This document shows, one piece after another, positions 10,161 to 24,974 of a stretch of 64,000 bases of DNA. A program made the position numbers and the translations under genes. Source of the stretch: Xestospongia muta (taxonomy: Eukaryota > Porifera > Demospongiae > Haplosclerida > Petrosiidae); contig OY848928.1 of the NCBI GenBank assembly GCA_963693285.1, forward strand, positions 1-64,000. The letters run 5' to 3'. Each line of letters starts with the position of its first letter. Position 1 is the stretch's first letter. Under the pieces are notes generated by a model, which was not told the DNA's origin, ran no database searches, and saw nothing but the letters and a program-made list of their open reading frames with translations.

Positions 10161-13100
10161 TAACATTTTTAAAAGGATAATGCTACATTTTAGAGCAGTA
10201 ATACTCATATCATTTAACAAAAACCTATATAGCTATTATCACAAAAAATATGAAGTGATTTCATTATTTAAAGTCTGTAAAAAAAAGACAACCAATTCAT
10301 TAATTTACATGTACATTTACTAGTATAACAAAGGGCATTATATAAACAATTTTAAAAGGATAATGCTACATTTTAGAGTAGTAATACTCATGTCACTTAA
10401 CAAGAACCTATATGGCTATCATCACAAAAACATTTGAAGCAATTTTATTTTCTAAAGTCTGTAAAAGACAAAATGAACTCATTAATTTGCATGTACATTT
10501 ACTAGTAGAACAAAGGGCATTATATAAACATTTTTAAAAGGATAATGCTACATTTTAGAGCAGTAATACTCATGTCATTTAACAAGGACCTATATAGCTA
10601 TTATTACAAAAAAAATTCAAGCAATTACATTCTTTAAAGTCTGTAAAAAGCAAAATGAACTCATTAATTTACATGTACATTTATTAGTAGAACAAAGGGG
10701 ATTATATTAACATTTTTAAAAGGATAATGTAACATTTTAGAGTAGTAATACTCATGTCACTTAACGAGGACCTATATAGCTATTACCACAAAAAATTTGA
10801 AGTGATTCCATCTTTTAAAGTCTGCAAAAAAACAAAATGAACTCATTAATTTACATGTACATTTATTAGTAGAACAAAGGGCATTATATAAACATTTTTA
10901 AAAGGATAATGCTATATTTTAGAGCAGTAATACTCATGTAATTTAACAAAAACCTATATAGCTATTATCACAAAACATTTGAAGCAATTTCATTATTTAA
11001 AGTCCGTAAAAAAAAGACAAAACCAATTCATTAATTTACATGTACATTTACTAATAGAACAAAGGGCATTATATAAACATTTTTAAAGGATAATGCTACA
11101 TTTTAGAGCAATAATACTCATGTAATTTAACAAGAACCTATATAGCTATTATCACAAAAAATTTGAAGCAATTTCATTATTTAAAGACTGTAAAAAAAGA
11201 CAAAACCAATTCATTAATTTACATGTACATTTACTACTAGAACAAAGGGCATTATATAAACATTTTAAAAAGGATAATGCTACATTTTAGAGCAGTAATA
11301 CTCATATCATTTAACAAAGACCTATATAGCTATTATCACAAAAAATATGAAGTGATTTCATTATTTAAAGTCTGTAAAAAAAGACAACCAATTCATTAAT
11401 TTACATGTACATTTACTAGTATAACAAAGGGCATTATATAAACAATTTTAAAAGGATAATGCTACATTTTAGAGTAGTAATACTCATGTCACTTAACAAG
11501 AACCTATATGGCTATCATCACAAAAAAATTTGAAGCAATTTTATTCTCTAAAGTCTGTAAAAGACAAAATGAACTCATTAATTTGCATGTACATTTACTA
11601 GTAGAACAAAGGGCATTATATAAACATTTTTAAAAGGATAATGCTACATTTTAGAGCAGTAATACTCATGTTACTTAACGAGGACCTATATAGCTATTAC
11701 CACAAAAAATTTGAAGTGATTTCATCTTTTAAAGTCTGCAAAAAAACAAAATGAACTCATTAATTTACATGTACATTTATTAGTAGAACAAAGGGCATTA
11801 TATAAACATTTTTAAAAGGATAATGCTATATTTTAGAGCAGTAATACTCATGTAATTTAACAAAAACCTATATAGCTATTATCACAAAACATTTGAAGCA
11901 ATTTCATTATTTAAAGTCCGTAAAAAAAAGACAAAACCAATTCATTAATTTACATGTACATTTACTAATAGAACAAAGGGCATTATATAAACATTTTTAA
12001 AGGATAATGCTACATTTTAGAGCAATAATACTCATGTAATTTAACAAGAACCTATATAGCTATTATCACAAAAAATTTGAAGCAATTTCATTATTTAAAG
12101 ACTGTAAAAAAAGACAAAACCAATTCATTAATTTACATGTACATTTACTAGTATAACAAAGGGCATTATATAAACAATTTTAAAAGGATAATGCTACATT
12201 TTAGAGTAGTAATACTCATGTCACTTAACAAGAACCTATATGGCTATCATCACAAAAACATTTGAAGCAATTTTATTTTCTAAAGTCTGTAAAAGACAAA
12301 ATGAACTCATTAATTTGCATGTACATTTACTAGTAGAACAAAGGGCATTATATAAACATTTTTAAAAGGATAATGCTACATTTTAGAGCAGTAATACTCA
12401 TGTCATTTAACAAGGACCTATATAGCTATTATTACAAAAAAAATTCAAGCAATTACATTCTTTAAAGTCTGTAAAAAGCAAAATGAACTCATTAATTTAC
12501 ATGTACATTTATTAGTAGAACAAAGGGGATTATATTAACATTTTTAAAAGGATAATGTAACATTTTAGAGTAGTAATACTCATGTCACTTAACGAGGACC
12601 TATATAGCTATTACCACAAAAAATTTGAAGTGATTCCATCTTTTAAAGTCTGCAAAAAAACAAAATGAACTCATTAATTTACATGTACATTTATTAGTAG
12701 AACAAAGGGCATTATATAAACATTTTTAAAAGGATAATGCTATATTTTAGAGCAGTAATACTCATGTAATTTAACAAAAACCTATATAGCTATTATCACA
12801 AAACATTTGAAGCAATTTCATTATTTAAAGTCCGTAAAAAAAAGACAAAACCAATTCATTAATTTACATGTACATTTACTAATAGAACAAAGGGCATTAT
12901 ATAAACATTTTTAAAGGATAATGCTACATTTTAGAGCAATAATACTCATGTAATTTAACAAGAACCTATATAGCTATTATCACAAAAAATTTGAAGCAAT
13001 TTCATTATTTAAAGACTGTAAAAAAAGACAAAACCAATTCATTAATTTACATGTACATTTACTACTAGAACAAAGGGCATTATATAAACATTTTAAAAAG

Positions 13101-16100
13101 GATAATGCTACATTTTAGAGCAGTAATACTCATATCATTTAACAAAGACCTATATAGCTATTATCACAAAAAATATGAAGTGATTTCATTATTTAAAGTC
13201 TGTAAAAAAAGACAACCAATTCATTAATTTACATGTACATTTACTAGTATAACAAAGGGCATTATATAAACAATTTTAAAAGGATAATGCTACATTTTAG
13301 AGTAGTAATACTCATGTCACTTAACAAGAACCTATATGGCTATCATCACAAAAAAATTTGAAGCAATTTTATTCTCTAAAGTCTGTAAAAGACAAAATGA
13401 ACTCATTAATTTGCATGTACATTTACTAGTAGAACAAAGGGCATTATATAAACATTTTTAAAAGGATAATGCTACATTTTAGAGCAGTAATACTCATGTT
13501 ACTTAACGAGGACCTATATAGCTATTACCACAAAAAATTTGAAGTGATTTCATCTTTTAAAGTCTGCAAAAAAACAAAATGAACTCATTAATTTACATGT
13601 ACATTTATTAGTAGAACAAAGGGCATTATATAAACATTTTTAAAAGGATAATGCTATATTTTAGAGCAGTAATACTCATGTAATTTAACAAAAACCTATA
13701 TAGCTATTATCACAAAACATTTGAAGCAATTTCATTATTTAAAGTCCGTAAAAAAAAGACAAAACCAATTCATTAATTTACATGTACATTTACTAATAGA
13801 ACAAAGGGCATTATATAAACATTTTTAAAGGATAATGCTACATTTTAGAGCAATAATACTCATGTAATTTAACAAGAACCTATATAGCTATTATCACAAA
13901 AAATTTGAAGCAATTTCATTATTTAAAGACTGTAAAAAAAGACAAAACCAATTCATTAATTTACATGTACATTTACTAGTATAACAAAGGGCATTATATA
14001 AACAATTTTAAAAGGATAATGCTACATTTTAGAGTAGTAATACTCATGTCACTTAACAAGAACCTATATGGCTATCATCACAAAAAAATTTGAAGCAATT
14101 TTATTCTCTAAAGTCTGTAAAAGACAAAATGAACTCATTAATTTGCATGTACATTTACTAGTACATTTTTAAAAGGATAATGCTATATTTTAGAGCAGTA
14201 ATACTCATGTAATTTAATAAGAACCTATATAGCTCTTATCACAAAAAATTTGAAGCAATTTCATTATTTAGACTCCGTAAAAAAAGACAAAAGTAATTCA
14301 TTAATTTACATGTACATTTACTAGTAGAACAAAGGGCATTATATAAACATTTTTAAAAGAATAATGCTACATTTTACAGCAGTAATACTCTTGTCATTTA
14401 ACAAGGACCTATATAGCTATTATCAAAAAAATATGAAGTGATTTCATTATTTAAAGTCTGTAAAAAAAAGACAAAACCAATTCATTAATTTACATGTACA
14501 TTTACTAATAGAACAAAGGGCATTATATAAACAATTTTAAAAGGATAATGCTATATTTTAGAGCAGTAATACTCATGTCACTTAACAAGGACCTATATAG
14601 CTATTATCACAAAAAAAATTGAAGCGATTTCATCTTTTAAGGTCTGTAAAAAGACAAAATGAACTCATTAATTTACATGTACATTTACTAGTAGAACAAA
14701 GGGCATTATATAAACATTTTTAAGAGGATAATGCTACATTTTAGAGCAATAATACTCATGTCATTTAACGAGGACCTATATAGCTATTATTACAAAAAAT
14801 TTGAAGTGGTTTCATCTTTTAAAGTCTGTGAAAAGACAAAATGAATTCATTAATTTACATGTACATTAATTAGTAGAACAAAAAGCATTAAATAAACATT
14901 TTTAAAAGGATAATGCTATATTTTAGAGCAGTAATACTCATGTAATTTAATAAGAATCTATATAGCTCTTATCACAAAACATTTGAAGCAATTTCATTAT
15001 TTAAACTCCGTAAAAAAAGACAAAAGTAATTCATTAATTTACATGTACATTTACTAGTAGAACAAAGGGCATTATATAAACATTTTAAAAAGAATAATGC
15101 TACATTTTACAGCAGTAATACTCTTGTCATTTAACAAGGACCTATATAGCTATTATCAAAAAAATATGAAGTGATTTCATTATTTAAAGTCTGTAAAAAA
15201 AGACAAAACCAATTCATTAATTTACATGTACATTTACTAGTAGAACAAAGGGCATTATATAAACAATTTTAAAAGGATAAAACAACATTTTAGAGCAGTA
15301 ATACTCATGTCACTTAACAAAGACCTATATAGCTATTATCACAAAAAATTTGAAGCAATTTTATTCTTTAAAGTCTGTAAAAAGACAAAATGAACTCATT
15401 AATTTACATGTACATTTACTAGTAGAACAAAGGGCATTATATAAACATTTTTAAAAGGATAATGCGACATTTTATAGCAGTAATACTCATGTCACTTAAC
15501 AAGGACCTATATAGCTTTCATCACAAAAAATTTGAAGTGATTTCATCTTTTAAAGTACGTAAAAAGACAAAATGAACTCATTAATTTACATGCACATTTA
15601 TTAGTAGAACAAAGGGCATTATATAAACATTTTTAAAAAGATAATGCTACATTTTAGAGCTGTAATACTCATGTCATTTAACAAGGACCTATATAGCTAT
15701 TATTACAAAAAATTTGAAGTGGTTTCATCTTTTAAAGTCTGTGAAAAGACAAAATAAATTCATTAATTTACATGTACATTAATTAGTAGAACAAAAAGCA
15801 TTAAATAAACATTTTTAAAAGGATAATGCTATATTTTAGAGCAGTAATACTTGTGTGATTTAACAAGGACCTATATAGCTATTATCACAAAAAATTTGAA
15901 GCAATTTCATTATTTAAAGTCTGTAAAAAAAGACAAAAATTCATTAATTTACATGTACATTTACTAGTAGAACAAAGGACATTATATAACATTTAAAAAA
16001 AATAATGCTACATTTTAGAGCAATAATACTCTTGTCATTTAACAAGGACCTATATAGCTATTATCAAAAAAAATTTGAAGTGATTTCGTTCTTAAAAGTT

Positions 16101-19100
16101 TGAAAAAAAAACAAACAATTTCATTAATTTACATGTACATTTACTAGTATAACAAAGAGCATTATATAAACAATTTTAAAAGGATAATGCAACATTTTAG
16201 AGCAGTAATACTCATGTCATTTAACAAGGACCTATATAGCTATTATCACAAAAAATTTGAAGTGATTTTATTCCTTAAATTTTGTAAAAAAAGACAAAAC
16301 AAATTCATTAATATTACATTTACATTTATTAGTAGAACAAAGAGCATTTTATAAACATTTTAAAAGAATAATGCTACATTTTAGAGCAGTAAGACTAATG
16401 TCACTTAACAAGGACCTATATAGCTATCATCACAAAAAATATGAAGCGATTTCATTCTTTAAAGTCTGTAAAAAAACCAAAAAGAATTCATTAATTTACA
16501 TGTATATTTACTAGTAGAATAAAGGGTATTATATAAACATTTAAAAAAAAATAATGCAACATTTTAGAGCAGTGATACTAATGTCAATTAACAAGGACCT
16601 ATATAGCTATCATCACAAAAATTAGAAGCAATTTCATTCTTTAAAATCTATAAAAAGACAAAATGAATTCATTAATTTACATGTACATTTATTAGTAGAA
16701 CAAAGGGCATTATATTAACATTTTAAAAAGAATAATGCTACATTTTACAGCAGTAATACTCTTGTCATTTAACAAGGACCTATATAGCTATTATCAAAAA
16801 AATATGAAGTGATTTCATTCTTTAAAGTCTGTAAAAAGACAAAATGAACTCATTAATTTACATGTACATTTACTAGTAGAACAAAGGGCATTATATAAAC
16901 ATTTTTAAGAGGATAATGCTACATTTTAGAGCAATAATACTCATGTCATTTAACAAGGACCTATGTAGCTATTATAACAAAAAATGTGAAGCAATTACAT
17001 TCTTTAAAGTCTGCAAAAAGCAAAATGAACTCATTAATTTACATGTACATTTATTAGTAGAACAAAAAGCATTAAATAAACATTTTTAAAAGGATAATGC
17101 TATATTTTAGAGCAGTAATACTCATGTAATTTAATAAGAACCTATATAGCTCTTATCACAAAAAATTTGAAGCAATTTCATTATTTAGACTCCGTAAAAA
17201 AAGACAAAAGTAATTCATTAATTTACATGTACATTTACTAGTAGAACAAAGGGCATTATATAAACATTTTTAAAAGAATAATGCTACATTTTACAGCAGT
17301 AATACTCTTGTCATTTAACAAGGACCTATATAGCTATTATCAAAAAAATATGAAGTGATTTCATTATTTAAAGTCTGTAAAAAAAAGACAAAACCAATTC
17401 ATTAATTTACATGTACATTTACTAGTAGAACAAAGGGCATTATATAAACATTTTTAAGAGGATAATGCTACATTTTAGAGCAATAATACTCATGTCATTT
17501 AACGAGGACCTATATAGCTATTATTACAAAAAATTTGAAGTGGTTTCATCTTTTAAAGTCTGTGAAAAGACAAAATGAATTCATTAATTTACATGTACAT
17601 TAATTAGTAGAACAAAAAGCATTAAATAAACATTTTTAAAAGGATAATGCTATATTTTAGAGCAATAATACTCATGTAATTTAATAAGAACCTATATAGC
17701 TCTTATCACAAAAAATTTGAAGCAATTTCATTATTTAAACTCCGTAAAAAAAGACAAAAGTAATTCATTAATTTACATGTACATTTACTAGTAGAACAAA
17801 GGGCATTATAAAAACATTTTTAAAAGAATAATGCTACATTTTACAGCAGTAATACTCTTGTCATTTAACAAGGACCTATATAGCTATTATCAAAAAAATA
17901 TGAAGTGATTTCATTTTTTAAAGTCTGTAAAAAAAGACAAAACCAATTCATTAATTTACATGTACATTTACTAGTAGAACAAAGGGCATTATATAAACAA
18001 TTTTAAAAGGATAATGCAACATTTTAGAGCAGTAATACTCATGTCACTTAACAAAGACCTATATAGCTATTATCACAAAAAATTTGAAGCAATTTTATTC
18101 TTTAAAGTCTGTAAAAAGACAAAATGAACTCATTAATTTACATGTACATTTACTAGTAGAACAAAGGGCATTATATAAACATTTTTAAAAGGATAATGCG
18201 ACATTTTATAGCAATAATACTCATGTCACATAACAAGGACCTATATAGCTTTCATCACAAAAAATTTGAAGTGATTTCATCTTTTAAAGTACGTAAAAAG
18301 ACAAAATGAACTCATTAATTTACATGCACATTTATTAGTAGAACAAAGGGTATTATATAAACATTTTTTAAAGGATTATGCTACATTTTAGAGCAGTAAT
18401 ACTCATGTCATTTAACAAGGACCTATATAGCTTTCATCACAAAAAATTTGAAGTGATTTCATCTTTTAAAGTATGTAAAAAGACAAAATGAACTCATTAA
18501 TTTACATGCACATTTATTAGTAGAACAAAGGGCATTATATAAACATTTTTAAAAAGATAATGCTACATTTTAGAGCAGTAATACTCATGTCATTTAACAA
18601 GGACCTATATAGCTATTATCACAAAAAATTTGAAGCGATTTCGTTCTTTAAAGTCCGTAAAAAAAGACAAAACAAATTCATTAATATTACATGTACATTT
18701 ACTAGTAGAACAAAGTGGATTATATAAACATTTTAAAAGGATAATGCTACATTTTAGAGCAGTAATACTTGTGTGATTTAACAAGGACCTATATAGCTAT
18801 TATCACAAAAAATTTGAAGCAATTTCATTATTTAAAGTCTGTAAAAAAAAGACAAAAATTCATTAATTTACATGTACATTTACTAGTAGAACAAAGGACA
18901 TTATATAACATTTTAAAAAAATAATGCTACATTTTAGAGCAATAATACTCTTGTCATTTAACAAGGACCTATATAGCTATTATCAAAAAAAATTTGAAGT
19001 GATTTCATTCTTAAAAGTCTGAAAAAAAAACCAAAACGATTTCATTAATTTACATGTACATTTACTAGTATAACAAAGAGCATTATATAAACAAATTTAA

Positions 19101-20620
19101 AAGGATAATGCAACATTTTAGAGCAGTAATACTCATGTCACTTAACAAGGACCTATATAGCTATTATTACAAAAATTTAGAAGCGATTTTATCTTTTAAA
19201 GTCTGTAAAAAGACAAAATGAACTCATTAATTTACATGTTAGTAGAACAAAGGGCATTATATAAACATTTTTAAAAAGATAATGCTACATTTTAGAGCAG
19301 TAATACTCATGTTATTTAACAAGGACCTATATAGCTATTATCACAAAAAATTTGAAGTGATTTTATTCCTTAAATTTTGTAAAAAAAGACAAAACAAATT
19401 CATTAATATTACATTTACATTTATTAGTAGAACAAAGAGCATTTTATAAACATTTTAAAAGGATAATGCTACATTTTAGAGTAGTAAGACTAATGTCACT
19501 TAACAAGGACCTCTATAGCTATCATCACAAAAAATATGAAGCGATTTCATTCTTTAAAGTCTGTAAAAAAACCAAAAAGAATTCATTAATTTACATGTAT
19601 ATTTACTAGTAGAATAAAGGGTATTATATAAACATTTAAAAAAAAATAATGCAACATTTTAGAGCAGTGATACTAATGTCAATTAACAAGGACCTATATA
19701 GCTATCATCACAAAAATTAGAAGCAATTTCATTCTTTAAAATCTATAAAAAGACAAAATGAATTCATTAATTTACATGTACATTTATTAGTAGAACAAAG
19801 GGCATTATATTAACATTTTAAAAAGAATAATGCTACATTCTAGAGCAGTAATACTCAATTCATTTAACGATGACCTACATAGCTTTTATCACAAAAAATT
19901 TGAAGCGATTTCATTCTTTACAGTCTGTAAAAAAACCAAAACGATTTCATTAATTTACATGTTCATTTACTAGTAGAATAAATGGCATTATATAAACATT
20001 TTTAAAAGAATAATGCAACATTTTAGAGCAGTGATACTAATGTCACTTAACAAGGACCTATATTGCTATCATCACAAAAAATGTTAAGCGATTTCATTAT
20101 TTAAAGTCTGTAAGAAAAGACAAAACGAATTCATTAATTTACATGTACTAGTAGAACAAAGGGGATTATATAAACATTATTAAAAGGATAATGCAACATT
20201 TTAGAGCAGTAACACTAATGTCAGTTAAGAAGGACCTTTATATCTAACATCATAAAAAAATTCAAGTACCAAATTCTCAATTTTTGGCTCGAGACCATGG
20301 ACTATAGTCCATGGTCTCGAGCCAAAAATGGCAAAAAAATGAAATTGCTTATGATGATAGCTATATAGGTCCTTGTTAAGTAGAATAATTATTTGTGCTT
20401 AGAAATGTTGTTAAAGTCAGTAAAAAAATGAAAACGAATTCATTAATTTACACGTACATTTACTAGTAGAACAAAGGGGATTATATAAACATTTTTAAAA
20501 AGATAATGCTACATTTTAGAGCAGTAATGCTCATTTCACTTAACTATATAGCTATCATCACAAAAATTTTGAAATGATTTTAGTAAAAAAAACAAAGCAA
20601 AATTCATTAGCTATTGCTTA
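10160..20620. repeat. 182-bp AT-rich satellite array, about 57 monomers
   Basis: Head-to-tail monomers of about 182 bp. For example, the word ATTTTAGAG recurs at 10187, 10370 and 10552. Conserved blocks are TTAATTTACATGTACATTTA, AACAAAGGGCATTATATAAA, AAAGGATAATGC, GAGCAGTAATACTCATGTCA and GACCTATATAGCTATTATCA. Distinct monomer variants recur in the same order about 1.83 kb apart (the variant at 11233 is repeated at 13063), showing higher-order duplication of roughly ten monomers. Divergence rises toward the proximal end. No open frame of note. Confidence 0.97.
20281..20328. repeat. 48-bp perfect palindrome inside satellite foldback
   Basis: Two 24-base arms meet without spacer at ACTATAGT and carry CTCGAG and CCATGG on each side. 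Outside the palindrome, about 20210-20260 (GGACCT...CATCAT) and 20348-20385 (ATGATGATAGCTATATAGG) are satellite segments in opposite orientation, so the whole forms a larger foldback. The same palindrome occurs five times near 58-61 kb. Confidence 0.9.
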
Positions 20621-20755
20621 GACATACTGGAATAAAAGTCAATTATACTAATGTTGAGAATTGCAATTATGATAATGACAAAACTGAAAAGTTGAGGTTT
20701 TTTGTAAATATGTAGCTTTACTGTTTATTGATCAAGGTTTAGGGCTTTAGATTAA
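20608..20755. repeat. Inverted partial duplicate of 27240-27390
   Basis: Shares with the complement of 27240-27390 the blocks ATAAAAGTCAATTA, AATGTTGAGAATTGCAATTA, TTGAGGTTTT and GTTTATTGAT. This is the region just downstream of the papain-like pseudogene, so the subtelomere contains a second, inverted piece of that flank. Confidence 0.75.
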
Positions 20756-21292
20756 CTGAGTTTAGAATTTAACTAAACCTTTTTGTGCAAAATGAATTAG
20801 TGTTTGCTGATTAGTACAGTATTTTAGGAAGAGAATGGCAATGGGAAATATACTATAACCAGGCCCATTAGTTAGAAACACCAACAAATGTAAGCCTAAC
20901 TGCTAGCACAACACCCACTCATCAAACTCCATCTGCCACACCCACTAAATATTTCAGGTGTGGCTTGTCCACACCTCATATTTTAATCAATCCCTTATTT
21001 TTATAGAATATAATCCTGACTACAAACAACACACCTACTAATCAGGATTCAGTAGACAGACACACCTACTAACATTGGGTTTGGTTTATTTTGACCACAC
21101 CTCATATTTTAATTAATGGTCTAGCTTAACCCAAATTAGCCTTGGGATGTATGGGGTGGAAATGAATAATTTTTAAAAATAATTAGTTGCTTGTGACTTA
21201 CTTAGCCTTCTCCAGGATCATATACTGCACCTTTGTCCCTTGCTCTAGAGGATATAATTGTATATTACTTTAATTACAAATACACCCAATTT
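20756..21292. other. No gene seen; two copies of a CACACC-rich motif
   Basis: Contains two related stretches with CACACCCACT / CACACCTACT and ACCACACCTCATATTTTAAT (20900-20990 and 21030-21115). The same CCACACCC words are common in introns and spacers across the gene-rich part. No open frame. Confidence 0.4.
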
Positions 21293-23026
21293 ACAACTGT
21301 CGAATGTACCACTCTCAAATGATGTACTACCAACAACTACAATTTATGACCTTGTATAAAGTACTAATGAACTTACACCATGAATGTAGAGATAGATGAA
21401 TGTGTCTTGAGGTAGCAACTTACAACCTAAAGCCCTCAGTGTAGAGATAGATGAATGCGTCTTGAGGCAGCAACCTCCAAGCTAAAGATCTGTAGAAAAA
21501 AAAGATGAGAAAAAAATATAGGAAATAGTATATAATAAAAATCATAAAATATAGCATACATTATTGTTACCTATGAACTTATGACAAAACTAGATCCTGG
21601 ACTCCAATTATGCTATAAAAAGAAACAAAAATAAGAAATAATAATGTGTTATAAAGTCATAAGTTAATATAATATACATTACTTACTTGCACCCTCAGAA
21701 AAAGAGATTTTGCACCCTCAGAAAGAGATATGTTGTACCCTCAGAAGGAGAGATGTTGCAACCTCAGAAGGAGAGATTCAGAAGGAGAGATGTTGCACCC
21801 TCAGAAGGAGATGTTGCAACCTCAGAAGGAGAGATGTTGTACCCTCTGAAGGAGAGATGAATAAGTGTCTTGAAGCCGCGACCATTAACCTAAAGATCTG
21901 TAGAAAAAAAATGAGAAAGAAGAAAAAAAATATGAAATAGTATATAAAAAAAATTATAAAATGTAGCATACATTATTGTTACCTCTGAACTTACGACAAA
22001 AACTGTTGTACCCTCAGAAGGAGAGATGTTGTACCCTCAGAAGGAGAGATGTTGCAACCTCAGAAGGAGAGATATTGAAACCTCAGAAGGAGGGATGTTG
22101 CATCCTAAAAAAAAGAGATGTTGTACCCTCAGAAGGAGAGATGAATAAGTGTCTTGAAGCAGTGACCTCTAACCTAAAGATCTGTAGAAAAAAATAAGAA
22201 GAAAAAAATATGAAATAGTATATAAAAAAAATTATAAAATATAGCATACATTATTGTTACCTCTGAACTTACAACAACAAGTGTTGTACCCTCAGAAGGA
22301 GAGATGTTGCACCCTCAGAAGAAGAGGTGTTTTACCCTCAGAAGGAGAGATGTTGTACCCTCAGAAAGAGACATCTTGCAACCACAGAAGGAGAGATATT
22401 GAAACCTCAGAAGGGGGGATGTTGCATCCTTAAAAAGAGAGATGTTGTACCCTCAGAAGGAGAGATGAATAAGTGTCTTGAAGCAACAACCTCTAACCTA
22501 AAGATCTGTAGAAGAAAATGAGAAAGAAGAAAAAAATATGAAATAGTATATAAAAAAAATTATAAAATATAGCATACATTATTGTTACCTCTGAACTTAT
22601 GACAACAACTGTTGTACCCTCAGAAGGAGAGATGTTGCGCCCTCAGAAGGAGAGTTGTTGTACCCTCAGAAGGAGAGATGTTGTACCCTCAGAAGGAGAG
22701 ATGTTGCAACCTCAGAAGGAGAGATATTGAAACCTCAGAAGAAGAGATGTTGTACCCTCAAAAAAAGAGATGTTGCACCCTCAGAAGGAGAGATGAATAA
22801 GTGTCTTGAAGTAGCAACCTCTAACATAAGATCTGTTGAAAAAATAAGAAGAAAAAATACGAAATAGTGTAAAATATAGCATACATTATTGTTACCTCTG
22901 AACTTACGACAACCTTCCAATGATGCTATATAAAAAAAATAGAGAAAAATTATGTAATATAGGCTAACATTACATTACAATAATATTGACAGTATATCAT
23001 TTGAGAGTGGTACATTCGACAGTTGT
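21293..23026. mobile_element. Minisatellite block bounded by a perfect 31-bp inverted repeat
   Basis: The 31 bases at 21293-21323 are the exact reverse complement of 22996-23026. Between them lies a 20-bp minisatellite (unit CCTCAGAAGGAGAGATGTTG with variants) arranged in about four larger units of roughly 300 bp, each also holding AAGATCTGTAGAAAAAA and ATAGCATACATTATTGTTAC. The terminal inverted repeats suggest a non-autonomous DNA element carrying an expanded minisatellite. ORFs of 60-76 codons in the block only translate the repeat. No transposase is seen, and target-site duplications were not established. Confidence 0.65.
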
Positions 23027-23029
23027 ATA

Positions 23030-24160
23030 TTTAGCAGTATCACACAACATAAAATTACCAAAGTATTTTTACAGTCTTATTAACAAATATGAAACTTACA
23101 TTTTATGAAGTCTTTAACCTGTATGTGTGCGTACGTGACTCAAAAGATAAAACAAACACAATGTTATGTTATACAGTGTTATTTCAATTTTCCTAACAGC
23201 ATAAACTATATGTACCTTTAGTAATCATTACACAAATATAACAAAATGTCCAGATTGTTTCACTAGTTAGCACTGACACAAAGCAAAACTGCCCATAGAA
23301 TAAGAAATCACATCATCACTGACTATTATTGAGTGTGTTTCTACATTATGTTACCATGTTATATCTGATAGCAGCACTCATAACACCAAAGACTCTGGAA
23401 GTGATCTGGTATCTATTATATTGTATAAAGCTGCTTATAACTAATCAATATTTGGTAACCTTTCATTATTATCCAACAGATAGGATGAGCATATAATTCT
23501 ATAAAGAAAGAGATAACACAACAATAATGAGTTGACAAGAGTCTTACCTGTAAATCATTCGCTTTATTGAAAGCTCTTGTTACTATCAGTCCGCACTTAA
23601 ATACTTCTTGATTAATACACAAATTAATACAGAATTTATATTTATACCTTTTTTATATTAAGGTAATAGGAGACACAGTTATGTAATAAAGTACTGCTAT
23701 AAAACACGACCCTACTCTTACTGACAAATAAAGAGTACACATCATGTTTGACTAACCTCTCATCTGTAGTCTTACTGTAGTCTGAGATATATATTGACAA
23801 AGAATTGAACATTATTAAATAGAATGGATTCTTACAAATATATTTAAACATCAGGCTGTTCCTACTGACACAGACAATTTGGCTAACCAGTTTTACAAAC
23901 TCATTACAAACCTGATACAGTGAGAAAAAAAAAGATTAAATTAATATAAAACAGTCTCACATATTCTTCATTATCCAGGAATTAGGATATAAACCTAACT
24001 ATAGTTATGTTCTACTCCATTATTACCTGTGAACTAAAAACAAATCAATCTTGTAAGGTAAAATGAGAGACCTTAATCCTTCTTTGATTTAATGTTATTT
24101 CTTTTGTTGTTCTCTTCTAACAGTTGCTTCAATTCTTTAGTTCCATATTACAAGCAGATT
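23030..24160 (-). other. Sparse region with possible isolated minus-strand exons
   Basis: A minus-strand stretch at about 23840-23910 follows a good polypyrimidine tract and AG (complement of 23911-23935) and reads as NEFVKLVSQIVCVSRNSLM. Another at about 23550-23615 reads VFKCGLIVTRAFNKANDLQ and is followed by GTAAG. They could be exons of one unrecognised gene or remnants of a decayed one. I could not join them into a continuous frame and do not recognise the protein. Confidence 0.25.
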
Positions 24161-24345
24161 GTCATTTATAAAGATAATACAATATTTAAGAGCAGTAATA
24201 TTAATGTCACTTAAGAAGTTTGCAATACATGTACTTCTCAATAGAGTAATTGTTTGTGGTCAGAAATATTATTAAAGTCGGTAAAAAAACTAAAAAACTT
24301 GATTATTTTACATGTACATGTGGTAGTAAAACTAGGGCATTTTAA
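24160..24345. repeat. Decayed satellite/foldback monomer
   Basis: Shows the order of satellite blocks in worn form: AGAGCAGTAATATTAATGTC, then AATTGTTTGTGGTCAGAAAT, TTAAAGTCGGTAAAAAAAC and TTTTACATGTACATG. It matches the half-element downstream of the palindrome at 20340-20450 with the palindrome deleted. A weaker copy lies near 26310-26370. Confidence 0.6.
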
Positions 24346-24970
24346 AAAAATTAATGTAAAATTTATCATGCACATATAAGAGAAAATGCTGACATTTATT
24401 TTTATAAACACAAGTGGCACGTCAAAGAAAAGACAGGTGGATTATAGTATATACCTGATCACTACAAAATTGGTGGCTCCACCACTGCACTATGATATCA
24501 TTCAATATTGGTTGAACTATTTGTCTGGCTTGGATTTCCAGACAACATAGAAAAACTGATTCACATAGTTAGGTGGATAGTGGAAGAAAATGGCTGCTAC
24601 AAACATAATGGCTCTTTCACATGTCTATGCAGATTTTATAACATTTTAACATTGATTACTTATGTAATGAAATGGGATTAGATGGTAATGTTGTGATGGA
24701 ACTTGTACATGTAATTGTTGCAAAAAACTATACTGCTTCTTGTCAAGACAAAAGGACAATTTTAAAAAAACATGTCATTTTAACATAATAGAGCAAAACA
24801 TGTACGTGAGAAGTGTTGATCATAATGATCAATTCCAACAATACTATTGTCTCTGACTAAGATCATGAAAATCTATATCAGTGTGTTATAAATATCTAGT
24901 AGATTTTGCTATAGCAAATGCATATATTATATCACAATACATACCTTCAGAAAGAACTGCTATGTCTTTC
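24346..24970. other. No gene seen
   Basis: AT-rich sequence without a convincing ORF, RNA gene or repeat array. Confidence 0.4.
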
Positions 24971-24974
24971 CTTT

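Noticed and set aside
10160..20620. Regular spacing suggested a CRISPR array
   Set aside because: The units are full-length tandem monomers of 182 bp with no short repeat/variable spacer structure, and the genome is eukaryotic.
21710..22920. Several 60-76-codon ORFs rich in CCTLRRRD and PSEGE
   Set aside because: They only translate the 20-bp minisatellite in different frames; no stable frame runs across the block.
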